Source: Muricea muricata (lineage: Eukaryota > Cnidaria > Anthozoa > Malacalcyonacea > Plexauridae). From it: a stretch of 64,000 nucleotides of DNA. Both the position numbers and the translations under genes were made by a program. The number at the start of each line of letters is the position of its first letter. Position 1 is the first letter of the stretch. Under the pieces are notes generated by a model. That model was not told the origin of the DNA. It saw only the letters and a list, made by a program, of their open reading frames with translations, and searched no databases. Positions 1-30,900 of this stretch are shown in pieces. The stretch is taken from positions 5,133,330 through 5,197,329 of the forward strand of contig OY979728.1 of NCBI GenBank assembly GCA_963855995.1. The letters run 5' to 3'.

Positions 1-18648
<18,648 letters not shown>

Positions 18649-19801
18649 TTTTTGGTGCCCTCCTCTCGTTTGTTTGGACTCCAGACTTTCAATAACGAAA
18701 TTGATTTTAGTAAGGATAGTGCGCTTGTATTTTATCAAAGCCAATCTAGATATGGTCTGGAGACTCGGTCAACGACTTTGTTTTATCTCTTTGTTCGTGT
18801 TTATGCAGATTTGTGCACGGCGAAGACAATGAATCTTTGGTATAATAAACAATCATTCAATAGCGTTGGCTAGTATTATTAATAGCAAAATTTCAAACAA
18901 TTTGTCTACGGTGAAGCCAGCTCAACATAAAATCGCAGTTCACTGTAAATTCTTGGAAGTTCTCCGGGTTTCCAGACCATGTCTGGATTGACTATGACTG
19001 TATAAAAGAGAATTGTGTTGGTAGATGCCATAATTATTCTCATGCATAACTTAGGAAGCAAAGTAAAAGCAGTTTCGTTTTTTGCATTTATTGCGATTAC
19101 TAGGACTTTTTTATTTCGTTCTGACAAGTATAGCAAAACGAAACATATTTGTAGATGAACTGACCGTTAATTTAATGTAGAAAGGACAAGGAAAAACGAT
19201 GCTTTTTAAAACGCTTTGGTCAACTAGATTTGTTTTATGGAGCACAACGACTCCCTGGTGTGTTCATATCATTCAGCGAACTCCTGAGTAAATTCTTAAA
19301 TCAGCCAATCATATTCGAGAGTTAGACAATATAACAACATTCTTAAAGCTGGCCTATACAATACGATTATTATCGTGCATACAACAATGATCTCAACCCC
19401 ACGGGTCTTACTTGTAAGCTTTTATAAGCTCAATATGCACGTTTAGAGTAAGGTCGCCTCCATAAAGTGAGGCAACGATACGATAGCGTCGAGAGCTTGG
19501 AATGTCCATCTCTGCTCGTAGTGTCATATACATCATTTGTTACATTTAAAGGTTTTGTTTGCCTATTATGTATAATGTCTGTCTCTTGCATTTCAAACAA
19601 CGTGCAACACTATCACTGAATAAATAATACTATCATTCACTTTATATGCATCTTAGTTCGGATTAGTTAATTTACCAGCAAATAACTGTGTACAAATAAC
19701 ACTCTGAGCATGCGCGTTGCTTTCAAAAGTTGTAAACAATGGCTGCTCGCTTTGCTGAACATTCAAAATGTTTGTGTGCAAAGCTTGTTGTTCATAATTA
19801 T

Positions 19802-20517
19802 GCAGGGTGTATAAAAAAAGTAGAAAAATCTGAATTCTGAAATCGCTCTCTGTTTCGCGAAGCGCCTCAATGTACGATGTTTTGTATGAAAATAGATTGT
19901 TTTGGTACTTATAATCCAGAATAAACCGGAAAAATGAGAAATTTAAAACTTCAATACTCGGGGGGGGGGTTGTGTCTTTTACGACAAGTTAAATATGCCC
20001 TGCGCGCAAAACGTAAATGCTTAAACGCAATTTTGACTTGGTAGATGGAACATTTGTCGGGTGTTCTATTGCTGTACAAAATTACAGAAAATTTGCTCGA
20101 GTCTAAGCCGTTCAAAACGTAGTGCGAACTTCCCATTTTTAGCAAAATTAGCTTTGTGCATGTTTAATTTATGTATTTACTTAATTTGCATACAACTCCC
20201 AACGGACATTTAATTAAAATTGGAACATTTCTTCAGAAAAACGATTCTTATTGAGAAAAATATACGTTTGCACTACGTTTTGAATGGCTTAAACTCAATC
20301 AAATTTCTTGAAATTTTGAACAGCAATAAAAATTACCTTTAAGCTTTTAAATTTCGCACGCAAGCCATTTTTAATATGTTTCAGAATACGCACACCCCTG
20401 GGTTTGAAACATTAAAATTTCAGAATATTTTTATTTATTCTACACCGTAAGTACCCAAGCAATGTATATTAATAAAAAGCCGTTTCAAAATTATCTACTT
20501 TTTTTATACACCCTAGT
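19802..20517. mobile_element. Non-autonomous DNA transposon, termini CAGGGTGTATAAAAAAAGTAGA
   Basis: The left end CAGGGTGTATAAAAAAAGTAGA (19803-19824) is matched by its inverted copy at 20494-20516. The CAGGGTGTA core is shared with the element at 37557-38144, and TACAGGGTGT ends are typical of mariner/Tc1-type MITEs. There is no open transposase. Sub-terminal inverted segments (ACGTAGTGCGAAC and ACGTTTGCACTACGTTTTGAA) suggest a larger internal fold-back. Confidence 0.65.
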
Positions 20518-20599
20518 ATATAATGAACTATGTAAGAAAATGATAAAACAATTATTGAACTCGGTTCTCGAAAAATATAGTGATTTGTCGGTGGGTCGC

Positions 20600-21541
20600 A
20601 GACCAATTATTTGTGTCTGTCCTCGGCATTGACAAATCAGAATTAATAATCTGGTATTGAATTTTAAAAAAGGGAAAACAGAATGTGTTATGTTCGGAAC
20701 AAGTCAGAAATTATCGAAAGTAAGCGACATTGGTCCTTTAAATATTACTGTAAATGGATCAAAAATTAATGAGTCAGCAACTTATAAATATCTTGGAGTG
20801 ACTCTCGACAAGAACTTAACATTTTCTGAGCATTTATTATCAACATTTAGGAAAGCTTCGGCAAGAGTAAAACTATTACGGCGTATAAGACATTGTATCT
20901 CCCCACTATAAGACCATGATTCTGCCTATCCTACTTTACTGTAGTAATACGTTGATTGGTGCATCTATGACCAATAAAGAGCGGATGGAACATATACAAC
21001 TAAGGGCATCAAGACTAATTAATAATCCATCGACCGTTAATATTTTGCCAATATAAATCATCAAAGGAATAAACGATTTGCTGTGGAAGTTTTTAAGTGC
21101 CTGAATGGTCTCTCACCATGACTTTTTGTTGATTATTTCGTAAAGATTTAGCATTCTAAAGAAACTCGAGGCAATAACAAAAATCTTGTTTTACAAAGAG
21201 TACGAACAGAGGCTGGTCGGAAGACATTTCCTTTCCAAGGTTCTGCTATTTTTAATCGTCTTCCAGCAGAAATTAAAGAACAAAAGTCTTTATTACAATT
21301 TAAGAACATGTGTGACTCTTTTGACTTTGATTTTAGTGTAAATTAACTAATTCGCTTTTGGAAATTGGAATGGACTGTCTTTTTATTTATAGACATTTTT
21401 ACGTTTTTAATAGCTTTTACGCTGTAAAGTGGTATTATATTATGGTTTCTATTTTGCAGTCCTTCATTGATAACAGCTATTTTTGAGCTGACAAAGTCAA
21501 CCTGCTAAAATATGAATATGTTATTATTATTATTATTATTA
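20600..21541 (+). pseudogene. 5'-truncated non-LTR retrotransposon, reverse transcriptase C-terminal part
   Basis: The frame holds NNLVLNFKKGKTECVMFG, then YKYLGVTLDKNLTFSEHL and a shift to MILPILLYCSNTLIGA and QLRASRLI, which is the standard end of LINE reverse transcriptases (jockey/CR1-like). Frameshifts and stops after 20911 make it dead. It finishes at a (TTA)n tract (21524-21541), the usual 3' tail of such elements. The upstream part, including the YADD catalytic motif, is missing. Confidence 0.8.
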
Positions 21542-21692
21542 GTTGATAAATGATGACCTAGTAACTTTTTCTGTCAAATATACTATTGATGATTCCTTGG
21601 AATTGAATGGAATTATGGAATATAATATTTTCTGAAGAAATTTCCCCATCGTCTCTCAAATGCATGACTAAATATTTCACACTGTATATGTA

Positions 21693-22305
21693 TGAGGCCC
21701 TGTTAGGGGGGTCTTGAATATACCTTATACCTATTATTAAGAGCTCATTTATACCTTATACCTAAAATGGCAGACATATTTATACCCAAAAGTACCCCAG
21801 CAACTCTTGTTTTCTTGTTTTAGTTGCGTTGTACACTATTTCACCCCTTGCAAAAGCATTTACCGGATTGTTTTCATTCTTTGGACATCACCTGTGACAC
21901 CTGTGAATTTAGAGAGTCATTTTGCTCAAAGTTTCCAGTGTAGAAGCGAGAATGTGACAGTTTAAGTGCAACTATAATCCGAAAAGCGTGTAGCAGTAAC
22001 ACTTACTTTTAGCAGATTTTATTTTCTCACAAATACCGCCGTGGAACTTCAACTCTGCAAATTCAGGTTGAGGCTGTCGAGATATTAAAAGCGATCAGTA
22101 TTGGTAACTATTGACAAATAAATGCTCCCAAATGCCTCGAATAGCTGACACAAAATGTCTTGTGGTCAGTTTTTGTTATACCTAAAAGTATAATGCCAGT
22201 GATCATTTATACTTTATACTCAAAAGTCTATGGTTATTTATACTTTATAACTAAAATACTTTGGGTAAATATACCTTATACCTAAAACCCCTAACAGGGC
22301 CTCAC
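21693..22305. mobile_element. Non-autonomous TIR transposon with 9-bp target duplication
   Basis: The ends TGAGGCCCTGTTAGGGG and the inverted CCCCTAACAGGGCCTCA enclose 613 bp. Flanking copies GTATATGTA (21684-21692) and GTATATGCA (22306-22314) form a candidate target duplication with one mismatch. Inside, next to both ends, are repeats of the type TATACCTTATACCTAAAA. No protein is encoded. Confidence 0.75.
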
Positions 22306-23069
22306 GTATATGCAGCCCACTAGTTATCAGTTACATTGTAAATACAGTCACGAAATAATTGATTGGTCGATCGATCTTATGAGAACAACGAATTTGATTG
22401 GTCATTCTTATTTCGCGACTGTATTGAGCATGCCATGGAAGTGCAATTCATAAAAATTTCAATTTCAGCGCGTGTTTAATCAATCAAACTCACCCGGAGA
22501 AGATACCAAAAAGAAGTATATTATCAAAGAAGTAATTATGTTATCATGCAGAAAATAGCCATGGAACAGAATCTTGGGGATTGGGGAAGCAATGTCGTCC
22601 ATAGTCGTCAACAGTAATCAATATTGTTTGTCGAATATATGAAAAATGTTTCTCCTAATTCCATATTGTGCCATTCTGTATTCAATGTTTTTCGATGTGT
22701 AACTTTTGATATTTCAGTAGAGTTTGACTCTACTGCAGCGTTCAAATTATTTTTAATTACTCCAGATGTAACAAGCTAGAATACTTCAAGCAGTTTTCAT
22801 TTTTTGATTACATAAAATTTAAGAGAAAAGTATTGATTGAAAGAAAAATAACTAATAATGGAAAATTTACTAGCTATAATTTTAACGATGAGTTATTGTA
22901 TATAGGTATATGATTGTTATAAGCATTGAGAAAAATGCTTTTCTACTATACCGACGGTCCTATAGGACTATAATGTATATATTATTGGATTAATTACTAA
23001 TTAATATGGTGAATGATGATTCATTTTTGAGAATCTCCGATATGCATTAAATCAGACTATCGAGTTGTT

Positions 23070-24974
23070 TTAACGGACCAAAATGTATCCCATGACTTTC
23101 AGATTCTTGTTTCCTTTGTCTGGCGAACAGCAGCTTGCAATATTACCCGCGCTGTTGTATTGTTCCGTTACGTGATAAGTTCCAAGTCCAATGAAAGAGT
23201 TGGGTGTATTACAATCTTTTTCATCGTTTGCAATGACACCCAAACGAGCTTTTGCACGGCTGTGGTGAACGTTAAATCCCTCTCGATTGCAGTTACGCTG
23301 TAGAGATGATCCAGAGATTAATGATTTCCATTTGTTGCGACCAAGGTTTGTTGGTCGATATCTGCCGTCCGCGATCAAATCATAGAACGACGAGGCAGGA
23401 TACGAGAAGGAGAAAGCTCTGAGATTACCGTTATACTTCATGCCAACACAAATTTCTTTAAATGAAGTTCTCCAATAACTTTCTCCTTTGTACTGCAGGT
23501 CATCTAAACCACCGTCTCGCCAGCGACTATAGTCGTACAAAGAGCCTTTCTGCATCCAGTGGGAAGAATCATATCTGAAAGTCCTCTATAAAACAGACAA
23601 ATTAAAAATCTTTAACATTGTCTGGATTCTTCTTCGTGAATGCCATTGTAAAACACCACTCTCATCCTACACCAAAAGCACTCCATAATGCTGAGTCGCA
23701 CTCTAAAACCTTAACAACGTCGGGAACCTAGATCTAACGCTTATCGTAAACTCTACTCGAAAACTCACTGTACCATTTCTCGAATTGGTTTCATATTGAC
23801 TTATATTTTTGTGGATATTATTAAGATTTTACATCATTTCGCAATCATTAGCAGACATTAACTGTAGTTTATTAATACATCACAAACAGTCTGCAAAGTC
23901 TCACCAAGTTTCCATTAATCTTCATCACCAATGTCCAACCACCACCATGGCAACCTGAGATTGACGTCATGTGACAGTACGCGTTAATGTATTGGTTGTT
24001 TCCAATACTAATTTTGTAGACACCACTTCCCTTATCGCTGTAATATAAATAAAATTTCTTTATTCTCCGAGCGTAAGCCCGAAGCGAAGGTTAACAATTC
24101 CATCCGGCTAAAAAAGGGAAGATAGAGAAGTACAAAGCCATGATCCATGTTTGTCATCGGCTTCAGCAAGGATGGTTTCGTTAGATACACGCATGCGCCA
24201 GAAAACAAAAATATCTAAATTTTAAATAGAGAATTGGTTTGCGCAAATGCCAGATCTATTTCGAATGTTGAACATGATATGTCACGACTGAGCGTAGCGA
24301 ACGACTACAGTCTTTTCTACCAATATAAAATACCCAGAAGCTATGATTGATAATTGTTTGAAAAGCGATAATTTTCACATGTGAAATTATCATAAATAAC
24401 CTCACATGTGAGATTATCAGTTTTATCTGTGCCCAGTTTTATCTAGTTATTTTTAAATTATTTCGTTGAGCAAAATTTTGTACAAATGTTTTTGAAAATA
24501 AATCACAGTCTGGTGCTATGCATGCTGGCACACTTTATTCTTCGATTTTAAAGAAGAAAAACGTTAGGGTAAAAAGACCCTTAAAATTGAAGTTTACACA
24601 ACCATAGATAACAGGCAGGTAATATTATATCAGTTACAAGGAATGTAAAAATTTAACGTGTTGCCATGGTTACAACTATTGCGACTTATGTCTTCTACTG
24701 AGCTCAATGTTAGAACTGTAACAATTATACTTTCATCATTTTAAAATAACTTAAGATAAAGTGAGGTAAATTTCAAATTTTTAGTGCAAGCTGGGTTGTA
24801 TTAATTTTATATGAAAATGAATTGTATTTTATTGCATGCATGTATTTCAGTTAGGTTTAATAGGTCTAGTCTCAAAACATCAAATTTACACTCGTTTGTC
24901 ATTACGTTCCTGATATAGTTACCTTTGACTCTTCCATATTTGCCTGCACGACTTGTGCGTGAAATGTTTCACAT
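23070..24974 (-). CDS. Gene 2 exons 12-14: fibrinogen-related C-terminal domain, complete
   Basis: Exon 24923-24974 gives KSCRQIWKSQ, 23905-24037 gives SGVYKISIG and AYCHMTSISGCHGGGWTLVM, and 23070-23585 gives TFRYDSSHW, YWRTSFKEICVGM, LIADGRYRPTNLGRNKW, LQRNCNREGFNVHH, ARLGVIANDEKDC and the end NLKVMGYILVR. The domain closely resembles the C-terminal region of anthozoan secreted and matrix proteins as I remember them. The vertebrate-type second half of the fibrinogen fold is not recognisable. Confidence 0.88.
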
Positions 24975-27900
24975 CTGTAACATGAAAATAATGTATCAAT
25001 TATAAAAAAATAATGACACAAACAACAAGAAAAGGCTCGTGCAAAAGTAATTAAAGCCAATGTTTAATACCTTTTTCGACGTTTTGAAGTTTGCTAACAG
25101 TATCCGTATCCGCCTTCGTTAGTTTTTTGTTGACATTATCAAGTTTGGCGAGGGTATCTAAATTGGCGTTTGTAAGCTTCCTGTCGATTTTATCGAGTTT
25201 GGCAAGGGTAGTTTGGTTGGCGTGTGTATGTTTCTTGTCGACTTTATTAAGTTGTTCAAGGATAGCTTTATCTGTTTTTTCCAATTTTTCCTTGAACCTT
25301 TCAAGTTGACCAAGGAAACTTTTAACCTATTTGGCAAAGAGAAAACATTGGCAAACCTTGCGGAGACCTCATATTATCACGTTGAGCAAACAGAGCTATG
25401 TATGGTTAACTGATGTTCTCATTGTTAATTCAACTCTACTCCTAAAATGATTATCATCTACTTACAAATCAACTAGCACCTAAGTGATGGTGTTATATTA
25501 TACGTAGTAAATGATACGTTTGATCCCACTACATGAAGACAAATGGCCATGCAAAGACGCCCTCTCTAATATTGTAAGGCAACTACCAACACCTATCAAT
25601 AAGGGTATTATAAGACACAGCGACTTCAGCTACAAGCTGAAATATATGCGGCATGAGAAACAACAACCCCGCAGAAATAAGCAACACAACATAATTTGGT
25701 TCCACCCCCTTTCAGAAAGAACGTTAAGACAAACATTGCACGAAATTTTATACACCTTGTACCCATAAGCGCACACTTTAAATTCCTGTAGCATGGTCAT
25801 ATAGTACATAAATTTTTCAATATACGGGAACACAGTAAAGCCAGTTAAAAACTTACATCTTTTTGCATTGCTAAAGCTTCCCACTGAGAGTCTTCTTTGA
25901 AGTAGAGTTTTCTCTCATCAGTACGATAAGATATTTGACCTTTTAACGGAAGCTCATACATTGATTCCTTGTTGGCAACTACTGCAACCTGTGTAAGAGC
26001 AACAGAATTTAGGGAAATCGCACGTAATTTCGTTGCAATGCATTATAATATAAATTGTCGTTATGTATACTCATATATAGACTTTGTGCGTACGTCGTGC
26101 GTCGGACCATGTATCTAAGGAAACAGGATTTATGCCTTGTTACTGGTCACCTGTATACACCATAAAAATCACGATTTATATGTGTAAAGTCTTTTGCAGT
26201 TTTCTTTAAACTAGGCTCAGTGTAAGATTTATTTGAAGGACGATCAAGTAGAAATGAACAGAAATCTGGCCCAGAATGAACAGAATTTCCAATATGGCCC
26301 AGTAGGCGAAATAGATCAATGAAAAATCGTTCTGTACATATATTCGACAGTCTTACCCCATCATTAATTGTGACATCCTCAAAAACGGAACAAGAACCCT
26401 TAACAAACAATATATACACATCAGCATTTCATGTTTACACAGAAGTCTTATCAAGCCAGAGATATGGAAAATTTGATTTGTTATAAGTGGTCGCATAATT
26501 TGATTTATCAGATCAATAGTACTATCATCAGAATAATTTCAAGGAAAAATGAGTTAACCACTCAATCAAAAATGCAATGAAACTTTTCTAATCTGATTTT
26601 CGAGCAACGCTACGACGCAAGAGCTAAGCAGAAGAAAAAAACCCCGAAGAAGAAAACAAAGGCACGTAGTGAAACGTACGACAAAACACATAATACATCA
26701 ACATAAGCCCAAGCATTAAACTAAGAATAAGCGAAAAAATAAAGAGTAAACAAAGAAAATAACTTTTACTTACAAGAGTTTTCGCACTTTTGCATGCGTC
26801 CTAATGACACTAATTACCTTTCTCCTTACTCCGTCTTCAACACGCCATACTTCGAATTTTCCTACACTGTTCTTTTCCTGAAACTCCATGCACTTTTTCC
26901 AAACGCGTTTTGGTAAAGATGAACGGATCCAAAACCAAACTGAAATGTTGTCCTTTTCTTTCAAAACTGTTCCACCATTGATTGCTTGACATTTAGGTGC
27001 GCAGTAATCTTGGTTCGTGTCTGGACCAAAACATGCACAACACTGTAAAGAAATAAAACAATATCCTTTGTTTGTATATATCATATTTAACAGTTATTCT
27101 ACGAACTCGAGTCGTATATGAGCTGATAGCGTAGAGGTGAGCAGCACCGAGTCGGCTATCGCCGTTGTAAATGTTTTGGGCGAAACAAGCGCTTGTTGAC
27201 CTCAAAATTGAGCACAATTTTTTTATCATAGCAATTCAAAACATATTTATATAGGTTTATGTGTTGCATTTGTGGCCAAGAAAGGCTGGCAAAACACTCA
27301 AAACAAGATTTTTTGCGATCGAAAAACTCTCAGCCGCCATCTTGGTTTCTCTACTAGTAGAATATGAGCTAATATCCTACTAGTAGAGGAGCCAGTCAGA
27401 TTACAGAATACTTGATATCCGTTGGCAGCCTTAATCTCCAGTATATACAGGTCATATAAAAAGGAAGAAAGTATAAGAAGCTTTTTTATTGAAATATGTT
27501 GTTTGGGTTCTTATTTATATAATCTGGAGAAAAAAGTGGGGAAATTTGAAACAGGGACTGTTTCTACAAAAAAGTTAAAATAGCTTGCGCACAAAACTTT
27601 TGTGCTTAAAAAAAATTTGAGGAAACTTTTGAGGAAAATTTTGGGGAAAGTTTGTCAGGTGTTGCATTCAATTGCTAGTAGTTCAAAATTTAAATTGAAT
27701 GAAAATGTTCTTAGAAAATTTTCTGTTGATTTCTCTGTTTTCTTGACGGCACTGATGACGGTTTGGCTTATTTATTCATAAAATCTACCAACCCTGGGAG
27801 AAATCAACCTAAAATGATTAGGCTTTGTGATTAGCCTTTTGAAACAAAAATCATCATTATTCATGATTCGTCATAACCAACCACTCACAAAGCCTGATAT

Positions 27901-30900
27901 TATGGGTTGGTGGCGACCCTGCACACGGTTGCAGTTCGGTTGCAGTTTGGCTGCGCTTCAGTTGTAGTCAACTGGTAAGCATCTTAGCTTACGATCGATA
28001 TAAAGCTCTCGGATGAAACTCTTATTACAGAATGAATGCCGTTTGCTTGTTTGCAATGTTAAACAATTTATTAGCGAATCATATTAATTAAGTCCGTCTT
28101 ATCTGGTCATGCACAGCAGAGCCACAGTAGAATATTAAAATGTTTATTTTCCTAGTTTCTGTTGCTTTATCAATGTATACTGTAAATGAAATTTTTGAAT
28201 TGGAATATCGTTTTGCAGGTAGATATGAAAAATTGTATTATCGTTAATCGTCAATATCTTTGTCAAATTGACTGCAGCATAGACTAGAACAGTGGGAATG
28301 ACAAAACATTATACACCAGCCTTAAACTATAATTGTTTTAAAAGATTTAAGTCATCTGAGTTGAAAGTGTTTGACACGATTTCTTTTTCAGAATAACTAA
28401 TTTTGTAAGAAGATTATGCTAGGGACTGTTTGTTCTCCTCTTAACTCCAGCAATTAAATGCGTACGAAAAAGGAAAACAAAGTAGAGTAGAGTATAGGGT
28501 CTCGGAAGTAATCGCTAAGCTTGGGTTCGAAATTAGTGGCCTTAAACGAGTGTTTATTTTCGAGGGAGCGCTTATACTTTCGAGAGCACCTACTTTCGAG
28601 TTGTTATTTTTGGCATCGGGCAATTTTTCACTCGTGGTTTCATCGATTTTTTCAAATGAATTCTAGATGGCCCTAGATGAGTAATTTATACTGTACCTCT
28701 TTGTGATCGCATCCAATGAAGGATGTTTGGGTGTCCAGTGTACCTGAACGTCCATTAACCACACTGTAACTGTTTGAGAAAAAAAAGACATTTTCAGCCA
28801 TATATATATATACTGGGAGTTTTAGGTGAGGTAAAAACAAAAATATTCCAATACAAACCATTTTGTATGCAAGCAATAATATGTAGTAGAACATGGATTA
28901 CACTCCATTAGTTGAGTCCATTTTAAAATATTTCAATATTTTACTTACCTGTATGATCCAGATGTGTCCATAAGACGGTTTTTAAAATATGCAAAACCTT
29001 CTGGGCAAGCTTCCTTCAAGCATTTGTTCATTTTTTCCTGTTGGAAAAAAAATGACGTTTTACGCGACATTTTAAAATAAAAAGTTGTATGACATTCACT
29101 TTTGTTCAAAGAAAAAAAACTACCTGTTTCTGTCGAAAAAAAGAAGGACATCAAGTAAATACCAAAAAGCATATTATTATACAGCTACTCTCTGAGTTTG
29201 AATATGATGTAATTAGTAGAAATAAGGATAAGTTTTTCACTTGGGTCTTAATTTAAAATACGACTATATAATAAACAGAACGTTGCACGATCAACGGTTT
29301 GAAGATATGAATTTGTTCTTTTCGTGGTGAAGTTATGCATTCACTGCGCTCATTCGTAAAATATTTGTTTTCACTTTTCCGAGATAAATTTATATCTTCG
29401 CACCGCCTAGTAATAAGCTCTTATATGAGGAAGCATACCCATCCTAGTCCAGGTCCACTTGGACCACTAAATCGTGAACAATTGAAGTTTTTTGTCGTGA
29501 TATTTCCGCTTATCAGATCTTTAACGTAGGCAATGTTTCCAATCCCTGGATATAGATGACCGCATCCTCCTTCACTGGACATGAGTAATCTTGAAAGATT
29601 ACGCGGATAATTGAAACGATAATACCTAAAATGTACAAAGTTCTTTGTGCTTTTATGAAGCCAGAAAACCTATGAAGAAAACTACAGCAGGCAAAAAAAT
29701 AGGCGTTACATACCAGTGTGCGCGAGTAGCATCAAAATTTTTACTCGTCGAAATTTGAACCCGAAAGTCTAAGACTTCTTTCTCACCGAATGTACTTGAC
29801 CAACGTGCGGGACCGTTAGGGTCAATAAAGGAAGTACCAAATGGAATGGACCAGGTTTTGGGTGTATCTTGGACACCAATCAACAGGAATCCGCCTCTGT
29901 CAGTATGAACATCACACCAGCCCTAAATACAATTCACTCACAATGTGGGAAAAGTGAAATAAAACTGTGCAACTGCATTTATAATTGTCATTGTAGGTAT
30001 AAAAAGAGCTGCTAGCTAACGTCATTGTTTCTGTTTATCAGTTACAAATCGAATGGGAAATGCAACATCCTCAAAGTTAATTTGCTCATTACATAGCACA
30101 GAGTAAGACAATTGGGAATCCATGCAAGTTTTCGGGTGATGTAGGCAACCTTAAGTCGACCCATGGTGCAGCAAATTGAAAGTATGGATATCTTTATTGA
30201 TCCCTCTGGGAGCGGTTGTACAAAAGTTAGACTGCGCTGGCCATTGGATAGTGATTCTTTTCAACTGCTGCAGCAGAAAAGCATAAAGCAATGGCACCAG
30301 GGATATTTAACTTGCGAGAGATAAAAAGTGACTGTAACTCGAAAATACTGAACTTATTAAAGTGCACATTTGGAATTTATGTTTTTTTGGCTTCTCAAGT
30401 TGAGGAGCTGACGTCATTTAAGCTAATGCCATTTGCTTTCCATTGTTTCGTGCTTCAAAAATGACTTAAGTGACGTCAGCTCTTCAACTTGAGAAGCCAA
30501 AAAAACCACGAAGGTGAAGTTTTTCCCTTAAACAATATATTTATTCCGTGTTAAAATGTACTAAATTTTACAAATATATTAAATTCCAAATGACTGCAAG
30601 TGCACTTTAAGATTTCATTGTTATCAAACATATTTAGAGAGGTTGAAAAAATTTAGTGCAACTGGCCCAACGATAATATAATTTATGACCGTCCGCTGCA
30701 ACAAAAGGAAGAAATCGCATGTAATTTTACTCACTTTTTGCGGACCATTTGCTGTTTGGATCCAGTAAACTCCACTTTTTGCCTTTGGGACATTGTCAAC
30801 GACGTGTGAACAATCTTTCGCCGGGTCAAAATAGTTTCCATACGAATGACCTAGCACGATGAAAAAGGAACGATGAAAATTATCGGCAGAGTATTACGAG

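Larger units (their letters stand above)
18649..23069. other. Intergenic region between the tandem genes, filled with mobile DNA
   Basis: This is upstream of gene 1 and downstream of gene 2. It contains a TIR element, a LINE fragment and a second TIR element (listed separately). The promoter of gene 1 should lie just above 18648, but no clear TATA box or initiator was seen. The stretches 18900-19790 and 22320-23040 show nothing I can name. Confidence 0.6.
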